Shown piece after piece: positions 25,958 through 35,206 of a DNA stretch of 64,000 nt. Under the pieces are notes generated by a model, which saw only the letters and a list, made by a program, of their open reading frames with translations, was not told where the DNA came from and did not search any database. Each line of letters begins with the position of its first letter. Positions within the stretch are counted from its first letter, which is position 1. The DNA is from Geobacter sp. (lineage in GTDB: Bacteria > Desulfobacterota > Desulfuromonadia > Geobacterales > Pseudopelobacteraceae). Where the stretch lies: the NCBI GenBank assembly GCA_003574895.1, contig PJFB01000003.1:124001-188000 (forward strand), read 5' to 3'. Made by a program: the position numbers and the translations under genes.

Positions 25958-26856
25958 GATCCCCGCTGTACAAGCATTATCCCTTTACCGGCCATACCCT
26001 TGACCTGAACGGCCTGAGCTACCACTACCTGGACGAGGGGCAAGGCCGGCCCGTGGTAATGGTCCACGGCAACCCATCATGGTCGTTCTACTACCGCAAC
26101 CTGGTCATGGCCCTGTCCGGCAGCTACCGCTGCATCGTTCCCGACCACATCGGCTGCGGCCTGTCCGACAAGCCGGGCGATGACCGCTACGACTACACCC
26201 TTGCCCAAAGGGTGGCTGACCTGGAATGTCTGCTGGACTCGCTGGCCCTTACCGAACGGATCACACTGGTCCTGCACGACTGGGGTGGCATGATCGGCAT
26301 GGCCTATGCCGTGCGCCACCCGGAACGGATCGAAAGGCTGGTGATCCTGAATACAGCGGCCTTTCATCTGCCCAAGGAGAAACCCTTCCCCCTGGCCCTG
26401 CGGATTTGCCGGGACACCGCAATAGGCTCCCTGCTGGTGCGCGGTTTCAATGCCTTCAGTCTGGCCGCCTCCATTGTGGGGTGCAAGCGCAATCCCATGT
26501 CCGCCGAGTTGCGCCAGGCCTACCGGTTCCCCTATGACTCCTGGCAAAACCGCATCGCCACCCTGCGCTTTGTCCAGGACATCCCCTTGGCCCCCGGGGA
26601 CCGAAACTACGACCTGGTCAGCTCCGTGGCGGACGGGATCGGGCAGTTCCAGCGCCTGCCGATGCTCATCTGCTGGGGAGAGCGGGACTTCGTCTTTGAC
26701 CGCCACTTCCTGGCCGAGTGGCGGCAACGCTTCCCCGGAGCCGAGGTACATTCCTACAGTGATGCCGGGCACTACATCCTGGAGGACATGAGGGCGGAGG
26801 TAGTGCCGCTGATCAAAGAATTCCTCCACCGTACAGATCAAAGCACTCCGCCATGA
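25954..26856 (+). CDS. oleB: OleB: beta-lactone decarboxylase (alpha/beta hydrolase)
   Basis: This 300-residue alpha/beta hydrolase is of the haloalkane-dehalogenase-like type. HGNPSWSFYYR forms the oxyanion region, the nucleophile is Asp109 in LVLHDWGGMIG, and DAGHYILED carries the catalytic His. OleB proteins decarboxylate the cis-beta-lactone made by OleC to a cis-olefin and use Asp rather than Ser. GTG 25954 gives a 4-nt overlap with the oleA stop. GTG 25951 is also possible. The stop overlaps the oleC ATG (ATGA). Confidence 0.92.
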   Translation: MRSPLYKHYPFTGHTLDLNGLSYHYLDEGQGRPVVMVHGNPSWSFYYRNLVMALSGSYRCIVPDHIGCGLSDKPGDDRYDYTLAQRVADLECLLDSLALTERITLVLHDWGGMIGMAYAVRHPERIERLVILNTAAFHLPKEKPFPLALRICRDTAIGSLLVRGFNAFSLAASIVGCKRNPMSAELRQAYRFPYDSWQNRIATLRFVQDIPLAPGDRNYDLVSSVADGIGQFQRLPMLICWGERDFVFDRHFLAEWRQRFPGAEVHSYSDAGHYILEDMRAEVVPLIKEFLHRTDQSTPP

Positions 26857-28490
26857 GCAGAGACAATATCGTCAATATAGCCGGCCACCTGCCGGAGATG
26901 GCTCGCCAACAGCCGGAGACCGCGGCCATCATCTTCCCCCGGGATAACCGCCGCCTCAGTTTCAAAGAGCTCGATGCACTCAGCGACCGTATTGCCCATG
27001 GTCTAGTGCGCTGCGGCATCGACCAGGGGGTGCGCACGGCCCTGATGGTCCCGCCGGGTCCGGAGTTCTTTGCCCTCACCTTTGCCCTGTTCAAGGTCGG
27101 CGCCGTGCCGGTCCTGATTGATCCGGGCCTGGGGATCAAGAACCTGAAAAGATGCCTGGCAGAGGCCGAACCACGGGCATTCATCGGTATTCCCAAGGCA
27201 CATGCGGCCCGGCTGGTCTTCGGCTGGGGCAAGGAAACCGTCAAGACACTCATCACGGTCGGTAACCGACTGTTCTGGAAAGGGACCACCCTGGACACCC
27301 TGATCAAGGAGCAGACCAGCGCCCCATTTGCCATGGCACGCACGGAACGGGATGAGACAGCGGCCATCCTCTTCACCAGCGGCAGCACAGGACCACCCAA
27401 GGGCGCAGTCTACAGCCACGGCAATTTCAGCGCCCAAGTGGCAGCGCTCCGCAATGTCTACGGCATCCAGCCGGGCGAGATCGACCTCCCCACCTTTCCA
27501 TTGTTCGCCCTCTTTGCCCCGGCCCTGGGCATGACCGCGGTGATCCCGGAGATGGACTTTACCCGGCCTGGATCGGTTAACGCCCGCAAAATCCTGGCCA
27601 CCATCAACCGTTACAACGTCACCACCATGTTCGGCTCGCCGGCGCTCATCAACCGGGTCGGTCGATTCGGTGTGAAACACGAAGTCCGCCTGCCAACCCT
27701 GCGGCGGGCAATTTCCGCGGGTGCGCCGGTGCCGGCATCGGTCCTGGAACGGTTCACCTCCCTGCTCAATCCCGGCGTCGAAGTTTTCACCCCCTATGGC
27801 GCAACCGAGGCGCTGCCGGTCTGCTCCATCGGCAGCAGTGAAATACTGAACGAAACCAGGTCCATCACCGATGCCGGTGGAGGGGTATGCGTCGGGAGAG
27901 CCGTGGCTGGCGTGCAACTGGAGATCATCTCGATCAGCGACGATCCGATTGCCTTTTGGGACGACTCGCTACGGGTGCCAACCGGCAAGATCGGGGAGAT
28001 CGTCGTCAAGGGTGAACAGGTAACCAGACGTTATTACAATCGCCCCGAAGCCGATCAGCTGGCCAAGATCGTTGACCGGGTCAACGGTGGTTTTTTTCAC
28101 CGCATGGGGGACCTGGGCGGACGGGATGAACAGGGGCGGATCTGGTTCTGCGGCAGAAAATCGCACCGGGTGACCACCAGCGAGGCCTCCCTTTTCACCA
28201 TCCCTTGCGAGGCGGTCTTCAATACCCATCCCGACGTGCTCCGCACCGCCCTAGTCGGCGTGGGCAAGGCCGGGCAGCAGTTGCCTGTGCTCTGCGTGGA
28301 ATTGGAAAAAGGCCGGACGATCGACCGTGACCGGGTGCGCAACGAACTACTTGCCCTTGCCGCTGGCCACATCCACACCCAGAACATCACCACGATTCTC
28401 TTCCATCCCGCCTTTCCGGTCGATATCCGGCACAATGCGAAGATCTTCCGGGAAAAACTCGCCCACTGGGCGACGGTAAAGCTGGCATGA
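26853..28490 (+). CDS. oleC: OleC: AMP-dependent beta-lactone synthetase
   Basis: This 545-residue ANL-superfamily enzyme adenylates the 2-alkyl-3-hydroxy acid from OleD and closes it to a beta-lactone. The P-loop motif LFTSGSTGPPKGAVYSHGNF lies at about residues 171-190. TPYGATEALP is the A5 motif, HRMGDLGGRDEQGRIWFCGR the A7-A8 hinge, and a late RHNAKIFREKLA matches the C-terminal lysine region. The early segment DRIAHGLVRCGIDQGVRTAL is typical of OleC. It overlaps both oleB and oleD by 4 nt. Confidence 0.93.
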   Translation: MSRDNIVNIAGHLPEMARQQPETAAIIFPRDNRRLSFKELDALSDRIAHGLVRCGIDQGVRTALMVPPGPEFFALTFALFKVGAVPVLIDPGLGIKNLKRCLAEAEPRAFIGIPKAHAARLVFGWGKETVKTLITVGNRLFWKGTTLDTLIKEQTSAPFAMARTERDETAAILFTSGSTGPPKGAVYSHGNFSAQVAALRNVYGIQPGEIDLPTFPLFALFAPALGMTAVIPEMDFTRPGSVNARKILATINRYNVTTMFGSPALINRVGRFGVKHEVRLPTLRRAISAGAPVPASVLERFTSLLNPGVEVFTPYGATEALPVCSIGSSEILNETRSITDAGGGVCVGRAVAGVQLEIISISDDPIAFWDDSLRVPTGKIGEIVVKGEQVTRRYYNRPEADQLAKIVDRVNGGFFHRMGDLGGRDEQGRIWFCGRKSHRVTTSEASLFTIPCEAVFNTHPDVLRTALVGVGKAGQQLPVLCVELEKGRTIDRDRVRNELLALAAGHIHTQNITTILFHPAFPVDIRHNAKIFREKLAHWATVKLA

Positions 28491-29482
28491 AGGCGCTGGT
28501 AACCGGCGGCGGCGGTTTTCTGGGCAGTGCGATCGTCAGACTGCTCGTAAAAAGAGGGGTTTCGGTACGCAGCTTTTCCAGGGGCGATTACCCCGCCCTG
28601 GCGCGACTTGGGGTGGAGCAGGTCCGTGGCGACCTGGGCAACCGGGCAGCTGTGATCAAGGCCGCTGCCAAGTGCGATATCGTCTTTCACGTGGCTGCCA
28701 AGGCCGGTATCTGGGGGAGTTACCAGGAGTATTACCGTGCGAACGTGACCGGCAGCGAAAACGTCCTTGCTGCCTGCCTGGCTAACGGCATCGATCGGTT
28801 GGTCTACACCGGGTCGCCCAGCGTGGTCTTTGACGGCAGTGACGTTGAAGGCGGGGACGAATCACTCCCCTACCCCAATCATTTCGAAGCTCCTTATCCG
28901 CGCACCAAGGCCCTGGCAGAACAGATGGTCCTGGCCGCCAACGGCCCGGCCCTTGCCACGGTGTCGCTCCGGCCGCACCTGATCTGGGGTCCGGGAGACA
29001 ACCACCTGGTCCCGCGCATCGTTGCCAAAGCCAGGGCCGGGAAATTGCGCAGAATCGGCACGCGCCCCTGTCTGGTGGACACCGTCTACATCGACAATGC
29101 CGCCCAGGCCCATCTGCTGGCCGCCGACCGATTGAAGCCCGGATCACAGGTGGCCGGCAAGGCCTATTTCATCTCCAACGGCGAGCCGACCCCGCTCTGG
29201 GAGATGGTGAACCGCATCCTGGCCGCGGCCGGCCTCCCACCCGTTACCCGCAGCATCTCCCCCGGCACAGCCTACGCCATCGGCACCATCTGCGAATGGA
29301 TCTGGAAATTGCCCCAACTGCGGGGGGAGCCGCCCATGACCCGTTTCGTGGCCCGGGAACTGGCCACCGCCCACTGGTTCAATATCGCCGCTGCCCGGCG
29401 CGACTTGGGTTACGTGCCTGATGTTTCGCTTGACAAGGGGCTTGTCAGCCTCAAGGAGTGGCTATCGGAAGCAGGGATATGA
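28487..29482 (+). CDS. oleD: OleD: 2-alkyl-3-ketoacid reductase (SDR, NSDHL-like)
   Basis: This 331-residue extended short-chain dehydrogenase has the nucleotide-binding motif VTGGGGFLGSAIV at the N-terminus and the catalytic Tyr137-x-x-x-Lys141 in PYPRTKALAEQ. SLRPHLIWGPGD is characteristic of the 3-beta-HSD/NSDHL-like group to which OleD belongs. It reduces the unstable product of OleA to the 3-hydroxy acid. ATG 28487 overlaps the oleC stop and its own stop overlaps the following PPTase gene, both as ATGA. Confidence 0.93.
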   Translation: MKALVTGGGGFLGSAIVRLLVKRGVSVRSFSRGDYPALARLGVEQVRGDLGNRAAVIKAAAKCDIVFHVAAKAGIWGSYQEYYRANVTGSENVLAACLANGIDRLVYTGSPSVVFDGSDVEGGDESLPYPNHFEAPYPRTKALAEQMVLAANGPALATVSLRPHLIWGPGDNHLVPRIVAKARAGKLRRIGTRPCLVDTVYIDNAAQAHLLAADRLKPGSQVAGKAYFISNGEPTPLWEMVNRILAAAGLPPVTRSISPGTAYAIGTICEWIWKLPQLRGEPPMTRFVARELATAHWFNIAAARRDLGYVPDVSLDKGLVSLKEWLSEAGI

Positions 29483-30198
29483 AATCGATTTCGTGCCTGG
29501 AACCGGGGGAAGTCCATATCTGGTGCAACACCTTCTCCCATGACATGACTGTACTGACCCGCATGGAGAGTTTCCTTGCACCGAATGAACTGATCAGGGC
29601 CGAGCGCCTGCGTGACCGTAGTTTGCGGCAGCGCTTTGTGGCAGGGCGCGGATTTCTCCGCGAAACATTGGCGCACTATCTGGCAGTCGAGCCGGACCAT
29701 ATTCAACTCACCGCCAACGAGTACGGCAAACCCTATCTTGCAGATATCACTGGACTTAACAGCCGGCGGCCATACTTCAACCTCTCTCATTCCGGTGAAT
29801 TTATTCTCTTGGCAATATCCGATAGCTGCGAATTGGGTGTAGACGTGGAGACTGTGCATGATGCCATGCCTTTCCTCGATATGATGAAGCTGGTCTTCTC
29901 AAAGCAGGAGCAGGAAAACCTGTTGGACCTCCCCCAACATCTTCAGCGCGAGGCATTTTACCGCTGCTGGACCCGCAAGGAGGCTTACCTCAAGGGGTGT
30001 GGCCTTGGATTCACCCTGCCGGCCACTAGCATAACCGTCTCCCTTCTCCCGGATGAACCGCTTGCTATTGTCCCGGGCCTGGGCACCAACACAGCCTGTT
30101 CCGTTCACTGGAACCTTATGGACCTGGCCGTACCCAATGGATATTGCGCCGCACTCGCTATTGAGGGGGAGCCCCCTCTGCTGAGATATGTATCATGA
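29479..30198 (+). CDS. Sfp-type 4'-phosphopantetheinyl transferase (PfaE role)
   Basis: This 239-residue Sfp/AcpT-type transferase has the core motifs SHSGEFILLAIS, GVDVETVHD (Mg-binding Asp) and FYRCWTRKEAYLKGCGLGF. It would transfer phosphopantetheine from CoA to Ser1129 and Ser1218 of the PfaA ACPs, the role called PfaE in marine PUFA producers. ATG 29479 overlaps the oleD stop by 4 nt. An upstream in-frame TTG at 29458 is unlikely. It is the last gene of the operon. No clear intrinsic terminator was seen within 140 bp downstream. Confidence 0.92.
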   Translation: MKSISCLEPGEVHIWCNTFSHDMTVLTRMESFLAPNELIRAERLRDRSLRQRFVAGRGFLRETLAHYLAVEPDHIQLTANEYGKPYLADITGLNSRRPYFNLSHSGEFILLAISDSCELGVDVETVHDAMPFLDMMKLVFSKQEQENLLDLPQHLQREAFYRCWTRKEAYLKGCGLGFTLPATSITVSLLPDEPLAIVPGLGTNTACSVHWNLMDLAVPNGYCAALAIEGEPPLLRYVS

Positions 30199-30344
30199 CA
30201 TCTGGAAATTAAACGACCCATCCAGCTTTGAAACTGATCCCCGCATCCATCCGCTTAAATTAGAATCATTTACTTATATTTTATTTAATACTATATTTCA
30301 CAGGTAGTTAGATAGCGAGATTTAGCTTGGGAGGGTTTTTTGAA

Positions 30345-30542
30345 ATGCCATTGCTGGTGAAATACAAAAACAATTCAATCGAATACATTCCAAAAGATTG
30401 TTTTCAATATTTGTTGGATTCCGGCTGCATAATTGCTTTTAAACGCTCAAACGGCGATTGGGTGGACCCGAATGTAGGACCGATACGGGGCCAGGGAACA
30501 ACTAACTCATATGATGGACGTGAAAGGAGAAGTCGGTGGTAG
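30345..30542 (+). CDS. Small hypothetical protein
   Basis: The product has 65 residues (MPLLVKYKNNSIEYIPKDCF onward, ending in YDGRERRSRW). It is preceded by GGGAGG, about 10 nt from ATG 30345. The layout, a short beta-rich start followed by FKRSNGDWV and a C-terminal (G)RERR tail, resembles small Geobacter proteins that end in a GPERR-like motif. Function unknown. No operon partner is evident. Confidence 0.6.
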   Translation: MPLLVKYKNNSIEYIPKDCFQYLLDSGCIIAFKRSNGDWVDPNVGPIRGQGTTNSYDGRERRSRW

Positions 30543-31222
30543 CAAAAGTTTCCTGAAAATGCCCACCAAATTGACATTTTTCAAATTTGTTCCACGCAGT
30601 TGAATTGCACAACAGTGAACAGGCAAATACTTTGTCTGCCGATTCCCAGCTATACCCGACCTTGTGGGGATTCAGACAATGACGAATTCTGGAAACATCT
30701 ATGGTCTTTATGCATGCAATAGGTTTTGGATGGACTTGCAGGAAGTGCATACCTGCAAGTGGATTTGTTGTTCAAACATCGTGACAGATGCTCCAGCACA
30801 CACTCCGTACGACAATCATTCATATTAGGCTTGCTTCCTATCAATTTTTTCCCTGCTCTTGGCACGGTTGCCCCCTTTTAATACGTTGTGAATAACCGAA
30901 AACAGGCCGATAGTCGCATTTGCTAAATGATATTCACACCGGCCATTTTTGTATACACAATATATATTTATTTTTTTTAATTTTCAAACAAAAATAACCG
31001 GAGCAACTACATTGCCGTATATATTACCGCACTGACTCAATTGCAGCAAGAAGGGGTAATGTTGGGGATAAAAAATCAACCGGGTTAGAGCATATATTTG
31101 GGGGAGCCTGAACTGCTAAACTGGCAAATCAATGGAGGCGGTTCACTGTCAAACCAACAGTCTCGGCTTGTGTGAGTGCCAACGGCCGTATCGGCGCGAG
31201 GATAAAAAGACCTTAAACTGAA
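30543..31222. other. 680-bp intergenic region, no gene recognised
   Basis: The region is AT-rich in the middle (30940-31010). Minus-strand open frames at 30502-30865 have no ribosome-binding site, and I do not recognise the translations. It may hold decayed sequence. No RNA gene, repeat or riboswitch was recognised. Confidence 0.4.
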
Positions 31223-31591
31223 TTATTCGGAAAGAGAATAATAGTAGTGTTTCGCATCGTCATAATCATACAGCTTTACAGACCTGCCCATCAGGGTGCC
31301 GTTGAAACCTTTATTGGATCCGCCATCAAATCCGGTAAAACTATCCCCTCTCAGTGTTAATGTGATCGTTATATTCTCTCCGTAATGTGTAAAAGAGGCA
31401 TCTCTGCCGATTGCCAAGCCTAAAATTTTACTACCGGAACCGTGTTCAAGAACATCGATATTGTCGCGCTCAAAGCCACCGGTCATCTCAATGGTATTAT
31501 TCCTTGACTGGTCAAGTACTTTCACAAAAGTCTTTTTTGTCAAAAGACACCCGGCAATGTAAGCAATGCAGGTCCTTACGTTTGGTTTCAT
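31223..31591 (-). CDS. Hypothetical small exported protein
   Basis: The product has 122 residues. The N-terminus (MKPNVRTCIAYIAGCLLTKK) has a short hydrophobic stretch that could be a weak signal peptide or lipobox (IAGC). The rest is beta-rich with many Gly, Asp and Asn residues and ends in HYYYSLSE. GGAGAGCAA directly precedes the ATG, which supports translation. No family recognised. It is transcribed away from rlpA. Confidence 0.5.
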   Translation of the reverse strand: MKPNVRTCIAYIAGCLLTKKTFVKVLDQSRNNTIEMTGGFERDNIDVLEHGSGSKILGLAIGRDASFTHYGENITITLTLRGDSFTGFDGGSNKGFNGTLMGRSVKLYDYDDAKHYYYSLSE

Positions 31592-31845
31592 TTGCTCTCC
31601 GATATATTATCCAAAACTAATTTCCAACTCGAACAATTTAAAATTCAAGTGTCGAGTAAGTTGTATACTAGCAGATATTAGTCCAATTGAAAACCATATC
31701 TGGCTGTGAGTTAACATATACTCTCGTAGAGTCATCCGGCTGATTATATCTGCAATGATCATGCTATGCCGTTTTCAGGTTGATTTGCCTTTCCAGGCAC
31801 GATACAAAAGACATGCTGACACCAGTAATGGAGGTAACATTGGAA

Positions 31846-32586
31846 ATGTACAGGGTATTTTTATTGTTTTTCATCATCCTGTTGTCTGCCTGCGGAGCCC
31901 ATGAAAGATACGCTTACCGATCCGACCCGGCGTCAATGCACAAAGGACAGAAGCCATATACCATCAACGGAGAGCGTTATGAACCGCTCTCCAGCCACGA
32001 AGGATTCGTGCAGTCTGGCATTGCCAGCTGGTACGGCAGCGACTTCCACGGCAAACAGACCAGCAACGGCGACAAGTACGATATGTACGCCATGACAGCC
32101 GCCCACAAGACACTGCCCCTCGGGGTGTATGTCAAGGTACACAACCTTGACAATGGACGTGAAACCGTGGTGCGGATCAACGATCGCGGCCCGTTTGTGG
32201 CAGGCCGGATTATTGATCTCTCCTATTCTGCTGCCAAGGATATCGGCATTGTGGAAGACGGAACCGCAAAGGTCATGATAGAGGCACTCGGCTACCTAGA
32301 CGACAATACCAAGACCGGCATGGCATATCGTGCGCCGGCAAGTTACGACAAGGGCTCCTTTGGCATCCAGGTGGGCGCCTTTGGCCAATTCGACAACGCC
32401 AGACGGTTGGCATCCAACGTAAAGCAACGTTACGGCACCTCATCCATCCGCGAAGCAATCGTTAACGGCACACGATACTATCGTGTCAGGGCCGGGAACT
32501 TCACCTCGCTGAAAGAGGCGGAACAAGCGCGGGAACATTCCCCGGACAGCTTGCTCACCAGAGGTTTCGTGGTAGCGCTGGATTGA
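31846..32586 (+). CDS. rlpA: RlpA-like septal ring lipoprotein (lytic transglycosylase) with SPOR domain
   Basis: This 246-residue lipoprotein has a lipobox (FIILLSACGA, lipidated Cys near residue 16). The double-psi beta-barrel domain (about 50-140) includes SGIASWYGSDFHGKQTSNGD, the NDRGPF motif and GRIIDLSYSAAKDIG. A C-terminal SPOR domain (about 165-245, starting GSFGIQVGAFGQFDNARRL) binds denuded glycans at the septum. RlpA cleaves such glycan strands in some bacteria. ATG 31846 is the first codon of the signal peptide, with GGAGG 12 nt upstream. Earlier in-frame starts would spoil the signal peptide. pepA follows 39 bp downstream. Confidence 0.88.
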   Translation: MYRVFLLFFIILLSACGAHERYAYRSDPASMHKGQKPYTINGERYEPLSSHEGFVQSGIASWYGSDFHGKQTSNGDKYDMYAMTAAHKTLPLGVYVKVHNLDNGRETVVRINDRGPFVAGRIIDLSYSAAKDIGIVEDGTAKVMIEALGYLDDNTKTGMAYRAPASYDKGSFGIQVGAFGQFDNARRLASNVKQRYGTSSIREAIVNGTRYYRVRAGNFTSLKEAEQAREHSPDSLLTRGFVVALD

Positions 32587-32625
32587 GTACGAGGTAGAAT
32601 ATGACAAACCAATGCGAGGTACCAA

Positions 32626-34113
32626 ATGAAGATTGAACTTTTATCCTCCAACCCGCTGAAACATGCCACACCTGCCCTGGTCATCGGCTGTTTTGAAGAT
32701 GCCCGCGATGAACTGTACAATGCCTGCGACGCCGCGTTGGCAGGATGCCTGGCACGGCTGGCAGCCAACAAGGAGTTCAGCGGCAAGGTCAATACCGTGC
32801 GCATGATCCATACTTTGGCTAAACTGCCGGCTGAGCGTTTGCTGCTTGTGGGACTCGGCAAAAAAGCTGAACTGGATGACGAACGCCTGCGCCAGGCAGC
32901 GGGCAATGCCATACAGGCACTGCGTGCAGCGCGGGTGGCCTCATCCGCATCCACGCTGCATCTGGCAGGCAATCCCCGAACCGCCCTGGAAGCGGTCTGC
33001 GAGGGCACCCTGCTGGGTAGTTATAGCTTTGAACAATACAAAACCAAGAACATGGAGGAGCGCTTCAACTTCGAAGGGATGACTCTGCTTTTGCCGCCCA
33101 AGGGGTTAAACAGGAAGGAGGCCGGTGCCATGATCGGGACTGCGGTTGCGATCTGCCGTGGCGTCACCCTGGCCCGCGACCTGGTTTCCCAACCGGGCAA
33201 TGTCGCCACCACCGGCTACCTGGCAGAAACGGCACGGGAACTGGCCTTGCGGCATAAACTTGCGTGCAGGATCTTGGAGATGGACGAGTTGGAGCAACTG
33301 GGGATGAATGCCCTGGTGGCGGTTGGCAAGGGCTCGGCCGAACCGCCGCGCCTGATCGTGCTGGAATATCGTGGGGCCGGCGACACGGGGCGGCCGGTGG
33401 TGCTGGTCGGCAAGGGAATTACCTTCGACTCGGGTGGCATTTCCATAAAACCAGGGGCCGGGATGGAGGAGATGAAAACCGATATGGCCGGAGGGGCAGC
33501 GGTGCTTGGGACCTTGGAAGCAGCGGCCGGGCTCGGGCTGGGGGTCAACCTGGTGGGCATCATCCCCACTGCGGAAAACATGCCGGACGGCAAGGCCTGC
33601 AAACCTGGCGACGTGGTCACCTCGCTGTCGGGCCAGACCATCGAGATCACCAATACCGATGCCGAAGGTCGTCTTATCCTGTGCGACGCTCTGCACTACG
33701 CCCAAAAGTACCGGCCAACCGCCATGATCGACCTGGCCACCTTGACCGGGGCCTGTGTGGTGGCACTGGGGCACGAGGCCAGCGGCCTGATGGGAAACGA
33801 CAAGCGCTTGATCGAACGGTTAAAACAGGCTGCTACGCGGTGCGGCGAGCGGGTATGGGAACTGCCCCTGTGGGACGAATACGGCGAAGTCATGAAAAGC
33901 GACATCGCCGACTTGAAGAACGCCGGCAGCCGCGACGGGGGCTGCATCACGGCAGGCTGGTTCCTGAAGCAGTTTGTAGCAAAGACGCGCTGGGCTCACC
34001 TGGACATCGCCGGCACCGCTTGGTGCGACAAGGCCCGACCCTGTATCCCAAAAGGAGCCAGCGGCGTGGGAGTGCGACTGTTGATCCAGTTCCTGCGGGC
34101 AATTGAGAAATAA
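32626..34113 (+). CDS. pepA: Leucyl aminopeptidase (M17, PepA)
   Basis: This 495-residue cytosolic two-metal aminopeptidase removes N-terminal residues from peptides. The C-terminal catalytic domain has GKGITFDSGGISIKPG with the metal-binding Lys and Asp, the active MKTDMAGGAAVLG, and the family signature NTDAEGRLIL. The less conserved N-terminal domain covers about residues 1-165. GAGGTACCAA precedes the ATG. The gene lies directly downstream of rlpA and may be cotranscribed. Confidence 0.95.
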   Translation: MKIELLSSNPLKHATPALVIGCFEDARDELYNACDAALAGCLARLAANKEFSGKVNTVRMIHTLAKLPAERLLLVGLGKKAELDDERLRQAAGNAIQALRAARVASSASTLHLAGNPRTALEAVCEGTLLGSYSFEQYKTKNMEERFNFEGMTLLLPPKGLNRKEAGAMIGTAVAICRGVTLARDLVSQPGNVATTGYLAETARELALRHKLACRILEMDELEQLGMNALVAVGKGSAEPPRLIVLEYRGAGDTGRPVVLVGKGITFDSGGISIKPGAGMEEMKTDMAGGAAVLGTLEAAAGLGLGVNLVGIIPTAENMPDGKACKPGDVVTSLSGQTIEITNTDAEGRLILCDALHYAQKYRPTAMIDLATLTGACVVALGHEASGLMGNDKRLIERLKQAATRCGERVWELPLWDEYGEVMKSDIADLKNAGSRDGGCITAGWFLKQFVAKTRWAHLDIAGTAWCDKARPCIPKGASGVGVRLLIQFLRAIEK

Positions 34114-34141
34114 TTGTTCGGTAAACTTCGCCGACGTCGGC

Positions 34142-34147
34142 TATACT
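34142..34147 (+). promoter_or_regulatory. -10 box of a possibly leaderless transcript
   Basis: TATACT at 34142-34147 lies 7 bp before the ATG at 34155, and no Shine-Dalgarno sequence is present between them. A weak -35 candidate (TTCGGT, 34117-34122) is 19 bp upstream. Transcription would begin at or next to the start codon. Confidence 0.4.
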
Positions 34148-34154
34148 GCGCTCC

Positions 34155-35027
34155 ATGACAGCTCTATCCTTTACCCTGATCATTCTCTCCGCAGTAATGC
34201 ACGCCCTCTGGAACACGCTGGTAAAGAGGAGCCGCCACAAAACCGTCTTCATCTGGTGGATGTTCATTGCCTCCGGGGGGCTGTTTTCCCTGGCTCTGCC
34301 GCTTCTTCCGGAGCAGTTCCGCTGGCCGGGCACAGAAACGATCTTGATGATCGTGACCGGTGCGGTCTGTTTTGTCCTCTACCATCTCTTCAATGGTCGG
34401 GCCTACCAGGAAGGCGATCTGTCTATTGTCTACCCACTGTCGCAAACCTCCATGATCTATGTCCCGGTCTGGGGCATTACCCTACTGGGAGAAAAACTTT
34501 CGCTTCAGGGAATTTGCGGCATCCTGCTGGTGATCCTCGGCACCTATTCGGTGCAATTGCAGCAACTCTCGCTGACGGAACTGTTGCGGCCATTCCGCGA
34601 CCTGCGGAGCAGGTCGGTCAGGTTTGCCCTGATGGCGGGATTTATCTATTCCATTGGTTCGATCGCCGAAAAGACCGGGGTCAGGTATTATTCTCCCCTT
34701 TTGTTCACCTATTTCCTGGTCCTGACCATGTTGCTGCTCATGACTATCAACCTGAGCCGACCCAAGTACCGGTGCCTCATCAAGGAGGAATTGTGCGAAC
34801 ACTGGGGTCTGATCCTGTGCAGCGGCCCGGTGATGATGGCATCGTTCCTCACCTTTCGCTATGGGCTCAGCATGGCGCCGGTAAGCTATGCCGTACCGGT
34901 GCGGCAGGTCAGCATCATGGTAGGGGTACTGATCGGCATCCTCTTTCTCGGCGAGTCGTTCGGCCGGATTCGTTTGATCTCGGCCCTGTTCATCCTGGCA
35001 GGCGCGGCTTTGATCAGGTTCGGCTAG
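34155..35027 (+). CDS. EamA/DMT-family transporter
   Basis: This 290-residue integral membrane protein is predicted to have about ten transmembrane helices, arranged as two five-helix EamA repeats. The first runs from FTLIILSAVMHALWNTLVKR to about residue 135, and the second starts near FALMAGFIYSIGSIAEKTG. Hallmarks are the short loop IVYPLSQTSMIYVPVWGITLLGE and, in the second half, YAVPVRQVSIMVGVLIGILFLGE. Drug/metabolite transporters of this type export or import small metabolites. The substrate cannot be predicted. ATG 34155 has no ribosome-binding site. Confidence 0.85.
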   Translation: MTALSFTLIILSAVMHALWNTLVKRSRHKTVFIWWMFIASGGLFSLALPLLPEQFRWPGTETILMIVTGAVCFVLYHLFNGRAYQEGDLSIVYPLSQTSMIYVPVWGITLLGEKLSLQGICGILLVILGTYSVQLQQLSLTELLRPFRDLRSRSVRFALMAGFIYSIGSIAEKTGVRYYSPLLFTYFLVLTMLLLMTINLSRPKYRCLIKEELCEHWGLILCSGPVMMASFLTFRYGLSMAPVSYAVPVRQVSIMVGVLIGILFLGESFGRIRLISALFILAGAALIRFG

Positions 35028-35206
35028 GGTAAGCATCGAGCAGCTACCCAGATTCACGCAAATCGGTCGAATTGGATGCCAGCATATAGCAAAGAGGGTA
35101 CTTAAAAGATCACCACGAATTAATTACTTGATTTTCAAACATATTTACTTAAATATCACCTTACGGAACTCCTCTACAGCCTTATCAGCAGAAAGGATCG
35201 ATACTC

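Noticed and set aside
30502-30865. Two minus-strand open frames downstream of the small protein gene
   Set aside because: No ribosome-binding site, no recognisable domain, and the frames overlap each other. A decayed insertion element is possible but unsupported.
34103-35032. 309-codon frame overlapping the EamA gene
   Set aside because: The translation is not membrane-like and matches no family, while the overlapping frame from 34155 has the full EamA pattern.
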